Assembly: GCF_945956965.1 (NCBI RefSeq)
Contig: NZ_CAMFJS010000004.1
Coordinates: forward strand, 1-64,000
Length of the DNA stretch: 64,000 nucleotides
Direction of reading: 5' to 3'
Origin: an uncultured Roseateles sp.
GTDB lineage: Bacteria > Pseudomonadota > Gammaproteobacteria > Burkholderiales > Burkholderiaceae_C
The notes beneath the pieces were generated by a model. The model was not told the origin of the DNA, ran no database searches, and was given only the letters and a program-made list of their open reading frames with translations. How positions within the stretch are numbered: position 1 is the stretch's first letter; each line of letters starts with the position of its first letter. The translations under genes were made by a program, and so were the position numbers. This document shows positions 29,297 to 39,047 of the stretch, one piece after another.

Positions 29297-29995
29297 TTAG
29301 ATCCAACCCAGATCGATGGCGCGCAGCACGGCTTGTGTGCGATCTCGCACGCCCATCTTGGAGAAGATGGCCGAGCAGTGGTTTTTGATCACACCCTCGC
29401 TATTGCCCAACAGGGCGGCGATCTCGGTATTGCTGCGGCCGCTGGCCACCAGGCGCAGCACTTGCAGCTCTTTGGGTGAGAGCGGGTCGGGTTGCTCGGT
29501 GGCTTGAAAGGCCCGCTCGCCGCGGCCACCGGTTTGCGCCATGCGGGTGGTCAGCGAGGGGCGCAGCGCGGTGCCGCCGGCTTGCACATCGCGCAGGGCT
29601 TGAATCAGCGTGTCGGGGCTGATGGCCTTGAGCAAAAAGCCGCGTGCGCCGGCACGCACCGCTTCGTCAAAAGCGCTGGCGTCGTCAAAGGTGGTCAGCA
29701 GCACCACGGGAATGGTCAGCGCGCGGGCGGCCAGGGCGCGAATCAGGCCCAGGCCGTCCAGGCGCGGCATGCGCATATCGGACAAGATGAGGTCGGGCAT
29801 GCCTGGGCCGCTGGGCGATTCGAGCAGGGCCAGGGCTTCGGCGCCGTCGCTGGCTTCGGCAATGATGTCCACATCCTCATACAGGGCCAGCAAGCCCTTG
29901 AGCCCTTCGCGCACCAATTGCTGGTCTTCCACCAGCATCAGTTTGAGGGGGCTGCCGGCGGGCGTGTGATTGTCTTTGTCTGTCGTCATCGTCAT
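29297..29995 (-). CDS. LuxR/NarL-family response regulator
   Basis: Receiver (LILSDMRMPRLDGL), LuxR HTH LSPKELQVLRLVASGRSNTEIAALL. Confidence 0.93.
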   Translation of the reverse strand: MTMTTDKDNHTPAGSPLKLMLVEDQQLVREGLKGLLALYEDVDIIAEASDGAEALALLESPSGPGMPDLILSDMRMPRLDGLGLIRALAARALTIPVVLLTTFDDASAFDEAVRAGARGFLLKAISPDTLIQALRDVQAGGTALRPSLTTRMAQTGGRGERAFQATEQPDPLSPKELQVLRLVASGRSNTEIAALLGNSEGVIKNHCSAIFSKMGVRDRTQAVLRAIDLGWI

Positions 29996-31272
29996 GCGGA
30001 CCTTGGCACTTGCAGTTCAATTCGGAAACCCGGGCTCTTGGCGTCGATCTGCATTGTGCCGCCCAGTTCGCTGACGCGTTCTTGCATGCCTTGCAGGCCA
30101 TTGCCGGGCCGCAGCGCGGGGGCGCCCAGGCCATCATCGGCGATCTTGACATGAACCAGCGGGCCGTCCACCCACAGTTCGATCTGGATGCTGCGCGCCC
30201 GCGCATGGCGCACGCTATTGGTCACGGCCTCTTGCACGCAACGCAGCAGCGCGTGGGCCAGGCGCGGCCCGAGGTCGCGCGCGGCCGGGGCGATGCGCAA
30301 CTCGATGCGGGTGCTGGCCACGCCTTCGGCCAGGGCTTGCAGGGCGCTGCTCAGGTCGATGCGCTGCGAGCTGCGCTGCTGCGACACGGCCTCGCGCACG
30401 TCGGCCAGCAGCTGGGCGGCGCTGCTCTGGGCGCGGTCTACCGCGGCGGCGGCGCCGCTGGCATCTTGACGTTGCAGCAAGGCGCTGCTGAGCTGCAGCT
30501 GCAGATTGAGGGCGGTGAGGTGGTGGCCGACGACATCGTGCAACTCGCGCGCCATCAGGGTGCGTTCGCTATAGCGCATTTGTTCGGCTTGCAGTTGCTC
30601 GGCACTCATGCGTTCGGCCAGCATCACCTGCAGCCAGCGGCGTTTTTCGGCTTCCACCGCCGCCATGCGGCCTAGCCCCAGGGCCATGCCGTGCAGCGCC
30701 ACCATGGCCAGCAGCAGGCCCACGCTGTCCAGCCAGGCGGGGACCTCGGCGCGGGCTTGCTGCAGCTCGGCCAATGGCAAGAGCCAGTACAACAGCAGAT
30801 TGAGCACCACCTGGCCCAAGGCGAATAAAAAGGCCGGCCGCGCCCGCAGCAGCACAGCCGCCAGGGCCGTCACCAAAAAGGGCAGGCCCGGCGTCACCGC
30901 CACGGCCAGCAAGTCCACCAGCACAATGCGCCGCAGCAGATGGGGCAGGGCCTGGTCCTCTCGCGCGTCTTGCGCCAGGCGCCAGTATTGATAGGCGAAC
31001 ACCAGCACCAAGGCGAAGCAGGCCAGGAGCAGCAGCGGGTCATTGCTATTGCCGCCCAGGCGCAGATAGAGCGCGGCCAGGGCGCCGTCGTAAGGCTCGG
31101 TGCGGTAGCCGGCCAGGCCGGCCACGGCGGCGGCCAATTCCAGCAAGCACATGGTCAGCGCCGCCACCTGCAGCACCACGCCGGGTTGGGCGAAGCGGGC
31201 CAGCCAGCGATCCAGCTTGGGCAGGGGCGAGGGGCTGCTGTGGCCCTTCTCGTTCAATGCGGCGCGCGGCAA
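29992..31272 (-). CDS. Sensor histidine kinase (HisKA_3/NarX-type)
   Basis: Multiple TMs, RTLMARELHDVVGHHLTALNLQLQ, C-terminal ATPase; overlaps regulator start. Confidence 0.9.
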   Translation of the reverse strand: MPRAALNEKGHSSPSPLPKLDRWLARFAQPGVVLQVAALTMCLLELAAAVAGLAGYRTEPYDGALAALYLRLGGNSNDPLLLLACFALVLVFAYQYWRLAQDAREDQALPHLLRRIVLVDLLAVAVTPGLPFLVTALAAVLLRARPAFLFALGQVVLNLLLYWLLPLAELQQARAEVPAWLDSVGLLLAMVALHGMALGLGRMAAVEAEKRRWLQVMLAERMSAEQLQAEQMRYSERTLMARELHDVVGHHLTALNLQLQLSSALLQRQDASGAAAAVDRAQSSAAQLLADVREAVSQQRSSQRIDLSSALQALAEGVASTRIELRIAPAARDLGPRLAHALLRCVQEAVTNSVRHARARSIQIELWVDGPLVHVKIADDGLGAPALRPGNGLQGMQERVSELGGTMQIDAKSPGFRIELQVPRSA

Positions 31273-31283
31273 GGGCTGAGCCT

Positions 31284-32495
31284 TCAGGCGAGCTCGGTGG
31301 CCGCAGTCGCGGAGGCGATCACGCCACCGCCCAAGCAGACTTCACCGTCGTACAGCACCAGGCTTTGGCCCGGCGTGACCGCCCATTGCGCCTGGGCGAA
31401 ATCCACCCGGCATTGGCCGGCGGCGGGTGTGTCGGGATGCAGGGCGCAGGCCGCGTCGGCCTGGCGGTAGCGGGTCTTGGCGCCATAGCCGCCGAACTTA
31501 GGCGCGGCCCCGGTCCAGCTCAGGTCATCGGCCACCAGACTGCTGCTGAGCAGCCAGGGGTGGTTGTGGCCTTGCACCACGTAGAGGGTGTTGGTCTGCA
31601 TGTCTTTGCGGGCCACGAACCAGGGCTCGTGCTCACCACCGCCGCGCGGCGCGCCTTTTTCCTTCACGCCGCCGATCCCTAAGCCCTGGCGCTGACCCAG
31701 GGTGTAGAAGGACAGGCCCACATGCTCGCCCAGCTTGCGGCCGCGTGAGTCTTTGATGGGGCCGGGCTTGTGCGCCAGATAGCGGTTGAGGAATTCGCGG
31801 AAAGGGCGCTCGCCGATGAAGCAAATGCCGGTCGAATCCTTCTTCTTGGCATTGGGCAGGCCGATCTCTTCGGCGATGCGCCTCACCTCGGTCTTGTGCA
31901 ACTCACCGACCGGGAACAAGGTCTTGGCCAGCTGCGCTTGGTTGAGGCGGTGCAGGAAGTAGCTTTGGTCCTTGCTGTTGTCGATGCCCTTGAGCAACTG
32001 AAAGTTTGATGCGCCCACGTCGCTGCGCTCCTGCCCCCCGAGGGGGCGCGAGCCGCCTTGGGACGGCCCGGCGGCGGCTCGGCCCTCAACCTCACGCACC
32101 CGGGCGTAATGGCCGGTGGCGATCTTCTCGGCGCCCAGGCGCATGGCGTGGTCCAGGAAAGCCTTGAACTTGATCTCGGCATTGCACAGCACATCCGGGT
32201 TGGGCGTGCGGCCGGCCTGGTACTCGCGCAAAAAGGCGGCGAAGACGCGGTCCTTGTAATCGGCGGCGAAGTTGACGTGCTCGATCTCGATGCCGATCAC
32301 ATCGGCCACCGCGGCGGCGTCAACGAAATCGATATTGGACGAACAGTATTCGCTGTCGTCGTCATCTTCCCAGTTCTTCATGAAGATGCCGACCACCTCG
32401 TGGCCTTGCTGCTTCAAGAGATGGGCGGTGACGGCCGAATCCACACCGCCGGACAGGCCGACGACGATGCGTTGTTTCTTGCTACTCGAACTCAT
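31284..32495 (-). CDS. mnmA: tRNA-specific 2-thiouridylase MnmA
   Basis: [58 protein letters not shown]. Confidence 0.96.
   Translation of the reverse strand: MSSSSKKQRIVVGLSGGVDSAVTAHLLKQQGHEVVGIFMKNWEDDDDSEYCSSNIDFVDAAAVADVIGIEIEHVNFAADYKDRVFAAFLREYQAGRTPNPDVLCNAEIKFKAFLDHAMRLGAEKIATGHYARVREVEGRAAAGPSQGGSRPLGGQERSDVGASNFQLLKGIDNSKDQSYFLHRLNQAQLAKTLFPVGELHKTEVRRIAEEIGLPNAKKKDSTGICFIGERPFREFLNRYLAHKPGPIKDSRGRKLGEHVGLSFYTLGQRQGLGIGGVKEKGAPRGGGEHEPWFVARKDMQTNTLYVVQGHNHPWLLSSSLVADDLSWTGAAPKFGGYGAKTRYRQADAACALHPDTPAAGQCRVDFAQAQWAVTPGQSLVLYDGEVCLGGGVIASATAATELA
32011..32083. repeat. GC-rich palindromic (REP-like) element inside mnmA
   Basis: CGCTGCGCTCCTGCCCCCCGAGGGGGCGCGAGCCGCC...GGCGGCGGCTC; hairpins GCCCCC/GGGGGC (32033-32047) and GAGCCGCC/GGCGGCTC (32050-32080). 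Confidence 0.7.
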
Positions 32496-32572
32496 GCCCC
32501 AATTGTCCCGCATGTGCCCCGTGGCCGGCGTTTGCCCGGGTTTTGGCCTGGCTGCTTGATCAAGTGCAAAGC

Positions 32573-33073
32573 TCAGGCCTTGCGCTGTGGCGTGAGCAGG
32601 CTGGGGTCGATGTGAAAGGCGCTCAGCGGCAGGCGTTTGCCGGCCAGGTGGTCTTCCACGCATTGCAGCACCAGCGGGCTGCGGTGGCGCTCGGCGCTGG
32701 CGCGCAGCTCGTCCACGCTCATCCACACGGTGCGCACAATGCCTTTGTCCAGCACCCAGCCCGGCACAGGCTCACTCGCCGAGCCAGTAAACGCCAGGCG
32801 AAGATAGGTGACATCCTCTAATGTTTTGGGCCGCACAAAGCGCGCCATATAAATGCCCAGCAGGGCTTCGGGCTTGAAGTGGCGGCCGGTTTCTTCCAGC
32901 GCTTCGCGCACCACGCCCTGCTCGGGAGACTCGGCAGGATCGAGGTGGCCGGCCGGATTGTTGAGCTGCAAGCCCTCCGGCGTTTCTTCTTCAACCATCA
33001 AAAAGCGGCCGTCTTTCTCAATGATGGCGGCCACGGTGACGGAGGGTTTCCAGCGTTCTGTGTTGTTGGACAT
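32573..33073 (-). CDS. NUDIX hydrolase
   Basis: NUDIX box [22 protein letters not shown]. Confidence 0.9.
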   Translation of the reverse strand: MSNNTERWKPSVTVAAIIEKDGRFLMVEEETPEGLQLNNPAGHLDPAESPEQGVVREALEETGRHFKPEALLGIYMARFVRPKTLEDVTYLRLAFTGSASEPVPGWVLDKGIVRTVWMSVDELRASAERHRSPLVLQCVEDHLAGKRLPLSAFHIDPSLLTPQRKA

Positions 33074-33223
33074 CTGCAATCCCTGGGCATGTAGGGGTGA
33101 CATTGAAGGGCTCTATTGTGTAAGCTGAATTGAGACAGAGCCTGTCTGTCAGGCTATTCAAGTCAAGTCATAAGTTCTTTTGGCCAAGCCGCTGAAGCGG
33201 CCATGGCCCTGGAGGGATGATTC

Positions 33224-34339
33224 ATGCTGATAGGTGTTCCGCGCGAGAGTGCGGCCGGGGAAACGCGTGTGGCCGCCACACCGGAAACGGTCAAGAAGCT
33301 CAAAGCTCAGGGTCATGTCTTGCGCATCGAACAGGGCGCGGGCTTGAAGGCCAGCGTCACCGATGAGGCCTATGCCGCGGCAGGGGCGGAAATCGTCGAT
33401 CGCGCCGCCGCGTTTGGCGCTGACTTGCTGCTCAAGGTGCGCAGCCCCAATGCCGAGGAGCTGGCCCTGGTGAAGCCGGGTGCCACGCTGGTCGGCATGC
33501 TCAATCCCTTCGACCAAGACGGTTTGCAGGCCCTGGCCGCCGCGCAGCTGACCAGCTTCGCGCTGGAGGCCGCGCCGCGCACCTCGCGGGCGCAAAGCAT
33601 GGACGTGCTGAGCTCGCAAGCCAATATCGCCGGCTACAAGGCCGTGATGATGGCGGCCGACCGCTATCAGCGCTTCTTCCCCATGCTGATGACGGCGGCG
33701 GGCACGGTCAAGGCTGCGCGGGTGGTGATTCTGGGCGTGGGTGTGGCGGGCTTGCAGGCCATCGCCACGGCCAAGCGCCTAGGCGCGGTGATCGAGGCGT
33801 CTGACGTGCGCCCGGCCGTCAAGGAACAAGTGGAGTCGCTGGGCGCCAAGTTCATCGACGTCAGCTATGACACGCCGGAGGAGCAAGAAGCTGCCGTGGG
33901 CGTGGGCGGTTATGCAAAACCCATGCCGGCCAGCTGGCTGGAGCGGCAGAAGGTGGAAGTGGCCAAGCGCGTGGCGCAGGCCGATGTCGTCATCACCACC
34001 GCCCTGATTCCTGGCCGCGCCGCGCCGGTGCTGGTCACCGAAGAGATGGTGCGTAGCATGAAGCCCGGCTCGGTGATCGTGGACCTGGCGGCGGCAGCTG
34101 GTGGCAATTGCCCACTCACCGAGGCTGACCGCGAGGTGGTCAAGCATGGCGTGACCCTGATCGGCTGGACCAATCTACCGGCCCTGGTGGCGGCCGATGC
34201 TTCGGCCCTGTATGCGCGCAATCTGCTCGATTTCATGAAGCTGATCGTCAGCAAAGAGGGTGCGCTGCAGCTGCCCATGGACGACGACATCGTGGCGGCT
34301 TGCCTGATGACGCAGGCCGGTGAAGTCAAACGAAAGTAA
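33224..34339 (+). CDS. pntAa: NAD(P) transhydrogenase alpha subunit 1
   Basis: MLIGVPRESAAGETRVAATPETVKKL; VVILGVGVAGLQAIATAKRLGAVI. Confidence 0.95.
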   Translation: MLIGVPRESAAGETRVAATPETVKKLKAQGHVLRIEQGAGLKASVTDEAYAAAGAEIVDRAAAFGADLLLKVRSPNAEELALVKPGATLVGMLNPFDQDGLQALAAAQLTSFALEAAPRTSRAQSMDVLSSQANIAGYKAVMMAADRYQRFFPMLMTAAGTVKAARVVILGVGVAGLQAIATAKRLGAVIEASDVRPAVKEQVESLGAKFIDVSYDTPEEQEAAVGVGGYAKPMPASWLERQKVEVAKRVAQADVVITTALIPGRAAPVLVTEEMVRSMKPGSVIVDLAAAAGGNCPLTEADREVVKHGVTLIGWTNLPALVAADASALYARNLLDFMKLIVSKEGALQLPMDDDIVAACLMTQAGEVKRK

Positions 34340-34348
34340 GAGTTAGCC

Positions 34349-34666
34349 ATGGAACATATCGTCAATCCCACCGTCACCAATCTGATCATCTTTGTGCTGG
34401 CCATCTATGTGGGCTACCACGTGGTCTGGACCGTGACGCCGGCCCTGCACACACCGCTGATGGCCGTCACCAACGCCATCTCGGCCATCGTCATCGTCGG
34501 CGCCATGCTGGCCGCGGCGCTGACCGAAACCGATCTGGGCAAATTCATGGGCACGCTGGCCGTGGCCCTGGCCGCCGTGAATGTGTTCGGCGGCTTTTTG
34601 GTGACCCGGCGCATGCTGGAGATGTTCAAGAAGAAGGATCGCAAGAGCACGGGGGGCGACAAATGA
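34349..34666 (+). CDS. pntAb: NAD(P) transhydrogenase alpha subunit 2
   Basis: Three-TM PntAb (GYHVVWTVTPALHTPLMAVTNAISAIVIVGAML). Confidence 0.93.
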   Translation: MEHIVNPTVTNLIIFVLAIYVGYHVVWTVTPALHTPLMAVTNAISAIVIVGAMLAAALTETDLGKFMGTLAVALAAVNVFGGFLVTRRMLEMFKKKDRKSTGGDK

Positions 34667-34905
34667 AGCTCGGCAAACTGTTTGACCTTTGGCTCGATGT
34701 GCAAGCTTATGGCTTGGTGGCTTTGGGGGCAGGCCTTGTCGCCGGCGTGCTGCTGAATTGGCAAGCCGGCCTGCTCGTTGCGCTGCTGGCCGTGTTGGGC
34801 CTGTATGGCTTGAGCAAGGCCATCGGCGTGCTGGTGAAGAAGTCCCAGCAAAGCGTGGTGCCTCAGCGTGCCTTCCCACAACGTGAAGTCGGAGCTGCCA
34901 AGTGA
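34663..34905 (+). CDS. Small two-TM hypothetical protein within the pnt operon
   Basis: 80 aa, two hydrophobic stretches; 4-bp overlaps with pntAb and pntB. Confidence 0.75.
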   Translation: MKLGKLFDLWLDVQAYGLVALGAGLVAGVLLNWQAGLLVALLAVLGLYGLSKAIGVLVKKSQQSVVPQRAFPQREVGAAK

Positions 34906-36329
34906 GTCTGAACCTTGTCACCCTTCTTTACCTGCTCGCCAGCGTCTGCTTCATCCAGGCGCTCAAGGGCTTGTCGCACCCCACCACCTCCATCCGCGGC
35001 AATTTGTTCGGCATGGTGGGCATGGGCATCGCCACCCTGACCACGGCGGCGCTGATTCTCAAGCTGGCTGATGGTCATTCGATCGGCCTGGCCTATGTGC
35101 TGGCCGGCCTGGTGGTCGGCGGCGGCATCGGCGCCTATATGGCGCAAAAGGTCGAGATGACCAAGATGCCGGAGTTGGTCGCCTTCATGCACAGCATGAT
35201 CGGTCTGGCGGCGGTGTTCATTGCCGCCACCGCCGTGCTGGAGCCGGCCGCCTTCGGCATTGCCGACAAGGGCAGCGCGCTGATCCCGGGCGGCAACCGC
35301 ATCGAGCTGGCGCTGGGTGCCTTCATCGGCGCGGTGACCTTCTCGGGCTCGGTGATCGCCTTCGGCAAGCTCTCGGGCAAGTACAAGTTCCGCTTGTTCC
35401 AGGGTGCGCCGGTGTCATTTGCTGGTCAACACAAGCTCAATCTGGCCCTGGGTCTGGCGGCGGTGTTCTTCTGCTATGGCTTTTTTGCCTCGCAGAGCTG
35501 GCTGGACTTCGGCCTGATTCTGGCGCTGGGCTTTGCGCTGGGCGTGCTGCTGATCATCCCGATTGGCGGCGCCGATATGCCGGTGGTGGTGTCCATGCTG
35601 AACAGCTACTCGGGCTGGGCGGCGGCGGGCATTGGCTTCTCGCTGAATAACTCGATGCTGATCATTGCCGGCTCGCTGGTGGGCTCCTCGGGTGCCATCC
35701 TGAGCTACATCATGTGCAAGGCCATGAACCGCAGCTTCTTCAATGTGATCGGCGGCGGCTTCGGCGGTGATGCCACGGCGGCTGCCGCTGGCAGTGCGGT
35801 GCAGCGTGCAGTGAAGAGCGGCAGCGCTGATGACGCGGCCTTTGTGCTGGGCAATGCCGAGACCGTGATCATCGTCCCCGGCTACGGCCTGGCGGTAGCG
35901 CGCGCCCAGCATGCGGTGAAGGAGCTGGCGCAAAAGCTCACCGAGAAGGGCGTCACCGTCAAGTACGCCATCCATCCGGTGGCGGGCCGCATGCCTGGCC
36001 ATATGAATGTGCTGCTGGCCGAGGCGGAAGTGCCTTATGACCAGGTCTTCGAAATGGAAGACATCAATGCCGAATTCGGCCAGGCCGATGTCGCCATCAT
36101 CTTGGGCGCCAACGACGTGGTGAACCCTGCCGCGCACACCAAGGGCAGCCCCATCTACGGCATGCCCATTTTGGAGGCCTACAAGGCCAAGACCATCATC
36201 GTCAACAAGCGCTCCATGGCGGCGGGCTATGCCGGCCTGGACAACGAGCTGTTCTATATGGACAAGACCATGATGGTGTTCGGCGACGCCAAGAAGGTGG
36301 TGGAGGACATGGTCAAGGCGGTGGAGTAA
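34902..36329 (+). CDS. pntB: NAD(P) transhydrogenase beta subunit
   Basis: PntB membrane domain and C-terminal NADP-binding domain (VIIVPGYGLAVARAQHAV, HPVAGRMPGHMNVLLAEA). Confidence 0.96.
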   Translation: MSLNLVTLLYLLASVCFIQALKGLSHPTTSIRGNLFGMVGMGIATLTTAALILKLADGHSIGLAYVLAGLVVGGGIGAYMAQKVEMTKMPELVAFMHSMIGLAAVFIAATAVLEPAAFGIADKGSALIPGGNRIELALGAFIGAVTFSGSVIAFGKLSGKYKFRLFQGAPVSFAGQHKLNLALGLAAVFFCYGFFASQSWLDFGLILALGFALGVLLIIPIGGADMPVVVSMLNSYSGWAAAGIGFSLNNSMLIIAGSLVGSSGAILSYIMCKAMNRSFFNVIGGGFGGDATAAAAGSAVQRAVKSGSADDAAFVLGNAETVIIVPGYGLAVARAQHAVKELAQKLTEKGVTVKYAIHPVAGRMPGHMNVLLAEAEVPYDQVFEMEDINAEFGQADVAIILGANDVVNPAAHTKGSPIYGMPILEAYKAKTIIVNKRSMAAGYAGLDNELFYMDKTMMVFGDAKKVVEDMVKAVE

Positions 36330-36360
36330 AGCCGCCGCTGTTCTGCTCATGCGCACCATC

Positions 36361-36383
36361 AACGGGCCTTCGGGCCCGTTTTT
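36361..36383 (+). terminator. Rho-independent terminator after pntB
   Basis: AACGGGCC-TTCG-GGCCCGTT TTT. Confidence 0.8.
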
Positions 36384-36492
36384 CATGCGCAGCGCGCAAT
36401 CTTTGTTCGCATTAGGTGCGTCTATCGAATCCCCTGACGAATCCGCCGTCAGCAATAGGTCAGAATTACGGGATAGCTAGGAGACAGAAAAG

Positions 36493-38169
36493 ATGGAGAA
36501 GATTTGGCTCAAGAACTACTCAGAGGGAGTTCCGGCAGAGATCGATACAGGGCTTTATCCGTCCCTCGTGGACCTGATGGAGTCGGCATTCAAGAAGTAC
36601 CCCAGCCAGCCCGCCTACAAGATGATGGGCCGGCAGATCACGTTTGCGCAGCTGGATGAAGCTTCGCGTGCGCTGGCGGCATATTTTCAGAGCCTGGGCC
36701 TGGAAAAGGGCGACCGCGTCGCCCTGATGATGCCCAATGTGATGCAGTACCCGGTGGCGGTGGCAGCAGTGTTGCGCGCCGGCCTGGTGGTGGTGAACGT
36801 CAACCCGCTCTACACCCCGCGCGAGTTGGAGCATCAACTCAAGGACGCTGGCGCCAAGGCCATCGTGATCCTGGAGAACTTCGCCTCCACCTTGCAGCAA
36901 GTCATCAAGTCGGTGCCCACCAAGCATGTGGTGTTGGCTTCGATGGGTGAGATGTTGGGCTTCCCCAAGAGCCTGATCGTCAACTACGTGGTGCGCAAGG
37001 TCAAAAAGCTGGTGCCCGCCTTCGAGTTGCCCGGCGCGGTCAGCTTCAATAATGCCGTGGCCAAGGGCCGCAGCCTGAACTACCAGCAGCCCAAGGTCGG
37101 CCCCAACGACATCGCGGTGCTGCAGTACACAGGCGGCACCACCGGCGTGTCCAAGGGCGCTGTGCTCTTGCACCGCAATCTGGTGGCCAATACCTTGCAG
37201 GCCGAAGCCTGGTATCTGCCGGCCCTGAAAAAGATCCCGGCTGGTGAGCAGCTGCTGAGCATCTGCGCCTTGCCGCTGTATCACATCTTCGGTTTCACCA
37301 CGAACATGATGCTGTCCATGCATGTGGGCGGCGCGAACGTGTTGATCCCCAATCCGCGTGATCTGCCCGCCGTGTTCAAGGAGCTGAGCCAGCATCGCTT
37401 CCACAGCCTGCCAGCGGTCAACACCTTGTTCATGGCCATGGCCAATCATCCCCAGTTCAATACCGTGGACTGGAGTCATCTGGTGATCGCCGTGGGCGGC
37501 GGCATGGCCGTGCAGCAAGCGACGGCCAAGCTGTGGCTGGAAAAGACCGGCTGCCCGATCTGCGAAGGCTACGGCTTGTCCGAGACCTCGCCCGTGGCCA
37601 GCTGCAACCCCACCGACAGCAAGGCCTACACCGGCAGCATCGGCCTGCCCATGCCCAGCACCGAGATGTGCTTGCTGGATGACGCCGGCCGTGAAGTGGC
37701 GCCGGGCGCCTCCGGCGAGATCGCCATTCGCGGCCCGCAAGTGATGGCCGGCTACTGGCAGCGCCCCGATGAGACCGCTCAGGTGATGACGCCCGATGGC
37801 TTCTTCCGTACCGGTGACATCGGCATGGTGGACGAGCGCGGCTTCTTCCGCATCGTCGACCGCAAGAAGGACATGATTCTGGTCAGCGGCTTCAACGTCT
37901 ACCCCAACGAGATCGAAGACCTCATCACCCAGATGCCTGGCGTGATGGAGTGCGCCTCGGTGGGTGTGCCGGACGACAAGGCCGGCGAGGCCGTCAAGGT
38001 GGTGATCGTCAAGCGTGACCCCGAGCTCACCGAGGCCGATGTGCGCGCCTATTGCGAAGCCAATCTGACCGGCTACAAGCGGCCCAAGATCATTGAGTTC
38101 CGTCAAGACCTGCCCAAGACCCCGGTCGGCAAAGTGCTGCGCCGTGAGTTGCGGGATCTGAAGAAGTAA
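36493..38169 (+). CDS. fadD: Long-chain-fatty-acid--CoA ligase
   Basis: AMP-binding YTGGTTGVSKGA, GYGLSETSP, KDMILVSGFNVYPNEIE. Confidence 0.94.
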   Translation: MEKIWLKNYSEGVPAEIDTGLYPSLVDLMESAFKKYPSQPAYKMMGRQITFAQLDEASRALAAYFQSLGLEKGDRVALMMPNVMQYPVAVAAVLRAGLVVVNVNPLYTPRELEHQLKDAGAKAIVILENFASTLQQVIKSVPTKHVVLASMGEMLGFPKSLIVNYVVRKVKKLVPAFELPGAVSFNNAVAKGRSLNYQQPKVGPNDIAVLQYTGGTTGVSKGAVLLHRNLVANTLQAEAWYLPALKKIPAGEQLLSICALPLYHIFGFTTNMMLSMHVGGANVLIPNPRDLPAVFKELSQHRFHSLPAVNTLFMAMANHPQFNTVDWSHLVIAVGGGMAVQQATAKLWLEKTGCPICEGYGLSETSPVASCNPTDSKAYTGSIGLPMPSTEMCLLDDAGREVAPGASGEIAIRGPQVMAGYWQRPDETAQVMTPDGFFRTGDIGMVDERGFFRIVDRKKDMILVSGFNVYPNEIEDLITQMPGVMECASVGVPDDKAGEAVKVVIVKRDPELTEADVRAYCEANLTGYKRPKIIEFRQDLPKTPVGKVLRRELRDLKK

Positions 38170-38271
38170 GACCCGGCGCCGCAAACGCCGCGCTTGGACG
38201 GCGCCCATTTGTCACGCCACCCCGCGTGACAAATCTTCGCAAACCCCGGGGGTTGCGAAGGCGGGCGGCCG

Positions 38272-38949
38272 GTGCGGCGGCCAATTTGCGGCACCATCTC
38301 GGCTGACTTCTCTCGCTTGACTCCCCTCGGCTTGACTCAGCGCATTGCTCATCAATGCCAAGCCTGGCTCCCTGTTGGTTCACCCTTCTACAAAGTGCCT
38401 GCCTTGCTGACTCATTCCTATCACCGCACTGAGGCCGGTCGGGCCGAGGTCAAAGCGCGCGAGCTGGGCCTGTCGCGCAGCGCGCGCAATCTCTTGCTGG
38501 TGCTGGACGCCTCGCGCCCCGCTGCTGCCTGGTTAGGCTTGGTGCAAGGCGCCAGCGCTGCCGACCTGGAGCAACTGCTTGCACATGGCTTGGTGGCCGA
38601 CGCGAAGGCGGCGCCCGCCAGCCCTGCCACCGCCGCTACTGCGGTGGCGCCGGTTGCTGCCGAGGCCCCGGCGAGTGCAAGCCAAGCTGCCGATACCTTC
38701 GCCCAGTCGCCGCTGGCGCATGCCGAGCTTTACGACTTTCTGACCCGCCATGCCAAACAGCACCTGGGCCTGATCAAGGGCTACAAGCTGGTGCTGGAGG
38801 TGGAGCGCTGCGCCGACCTGGCGGCATTGCGCGCGCTGGCTGATCGCTTTGTGCAGGAGGTGCTGCAAGCGCAGGGCGAGATGGCCGCCGAGCAAGTGCG
38901 GCGCGCCTTGGGCATCATCAAGTCACAAGCCGAAGCGGCGCCGGAATAA
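38272..38949 (+). CDS. Hypothetical protein (true start probably downstream of 38272)
   Basis: Long ORF with helical C-terminal domain; no recognised family. Confidence 0.5.
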   Translation: MRRPICGTISADFSRLTPLGLTQRIAHQCQAWLPVGSPFYKVPALLTHSYHRTEAGRAEVKARELGLSRSARNLLLVLDASRPAAAWLGLVQGASAADLEQLLAHGLVADAKAAPASPATAATAVAPVAAEAPASASQAADTFAQSPLAHAELYDFLTRHAKQHLGLIKGYKLVLEVERCADLAALRALADRFVQEVLQAQGEMAAEQVRRALGIIKSQAEAAPE

Positions 38950-39047
38950 GCGCGCCCGGCGGGCCCCAAGTTGCGGCACACTGGCGGCATCTCGGTCTGC
39001 AGGGATGGCCCGGCCGCCGCGTTTCATCTTTTTTGCCTTTCTTCACC

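Noticed and set aside
36520-38208. 562-aa ORF antisense to fadD, and similar long antisense ORFs (e.g. 7338-8762, 16482-18458, 60685-62808, 48862-50481)
   Set aside because: All overlap well-supported genes and have low-complexity His/Gln/Ala/Gly-rich translations typical of GC-bias artefacts
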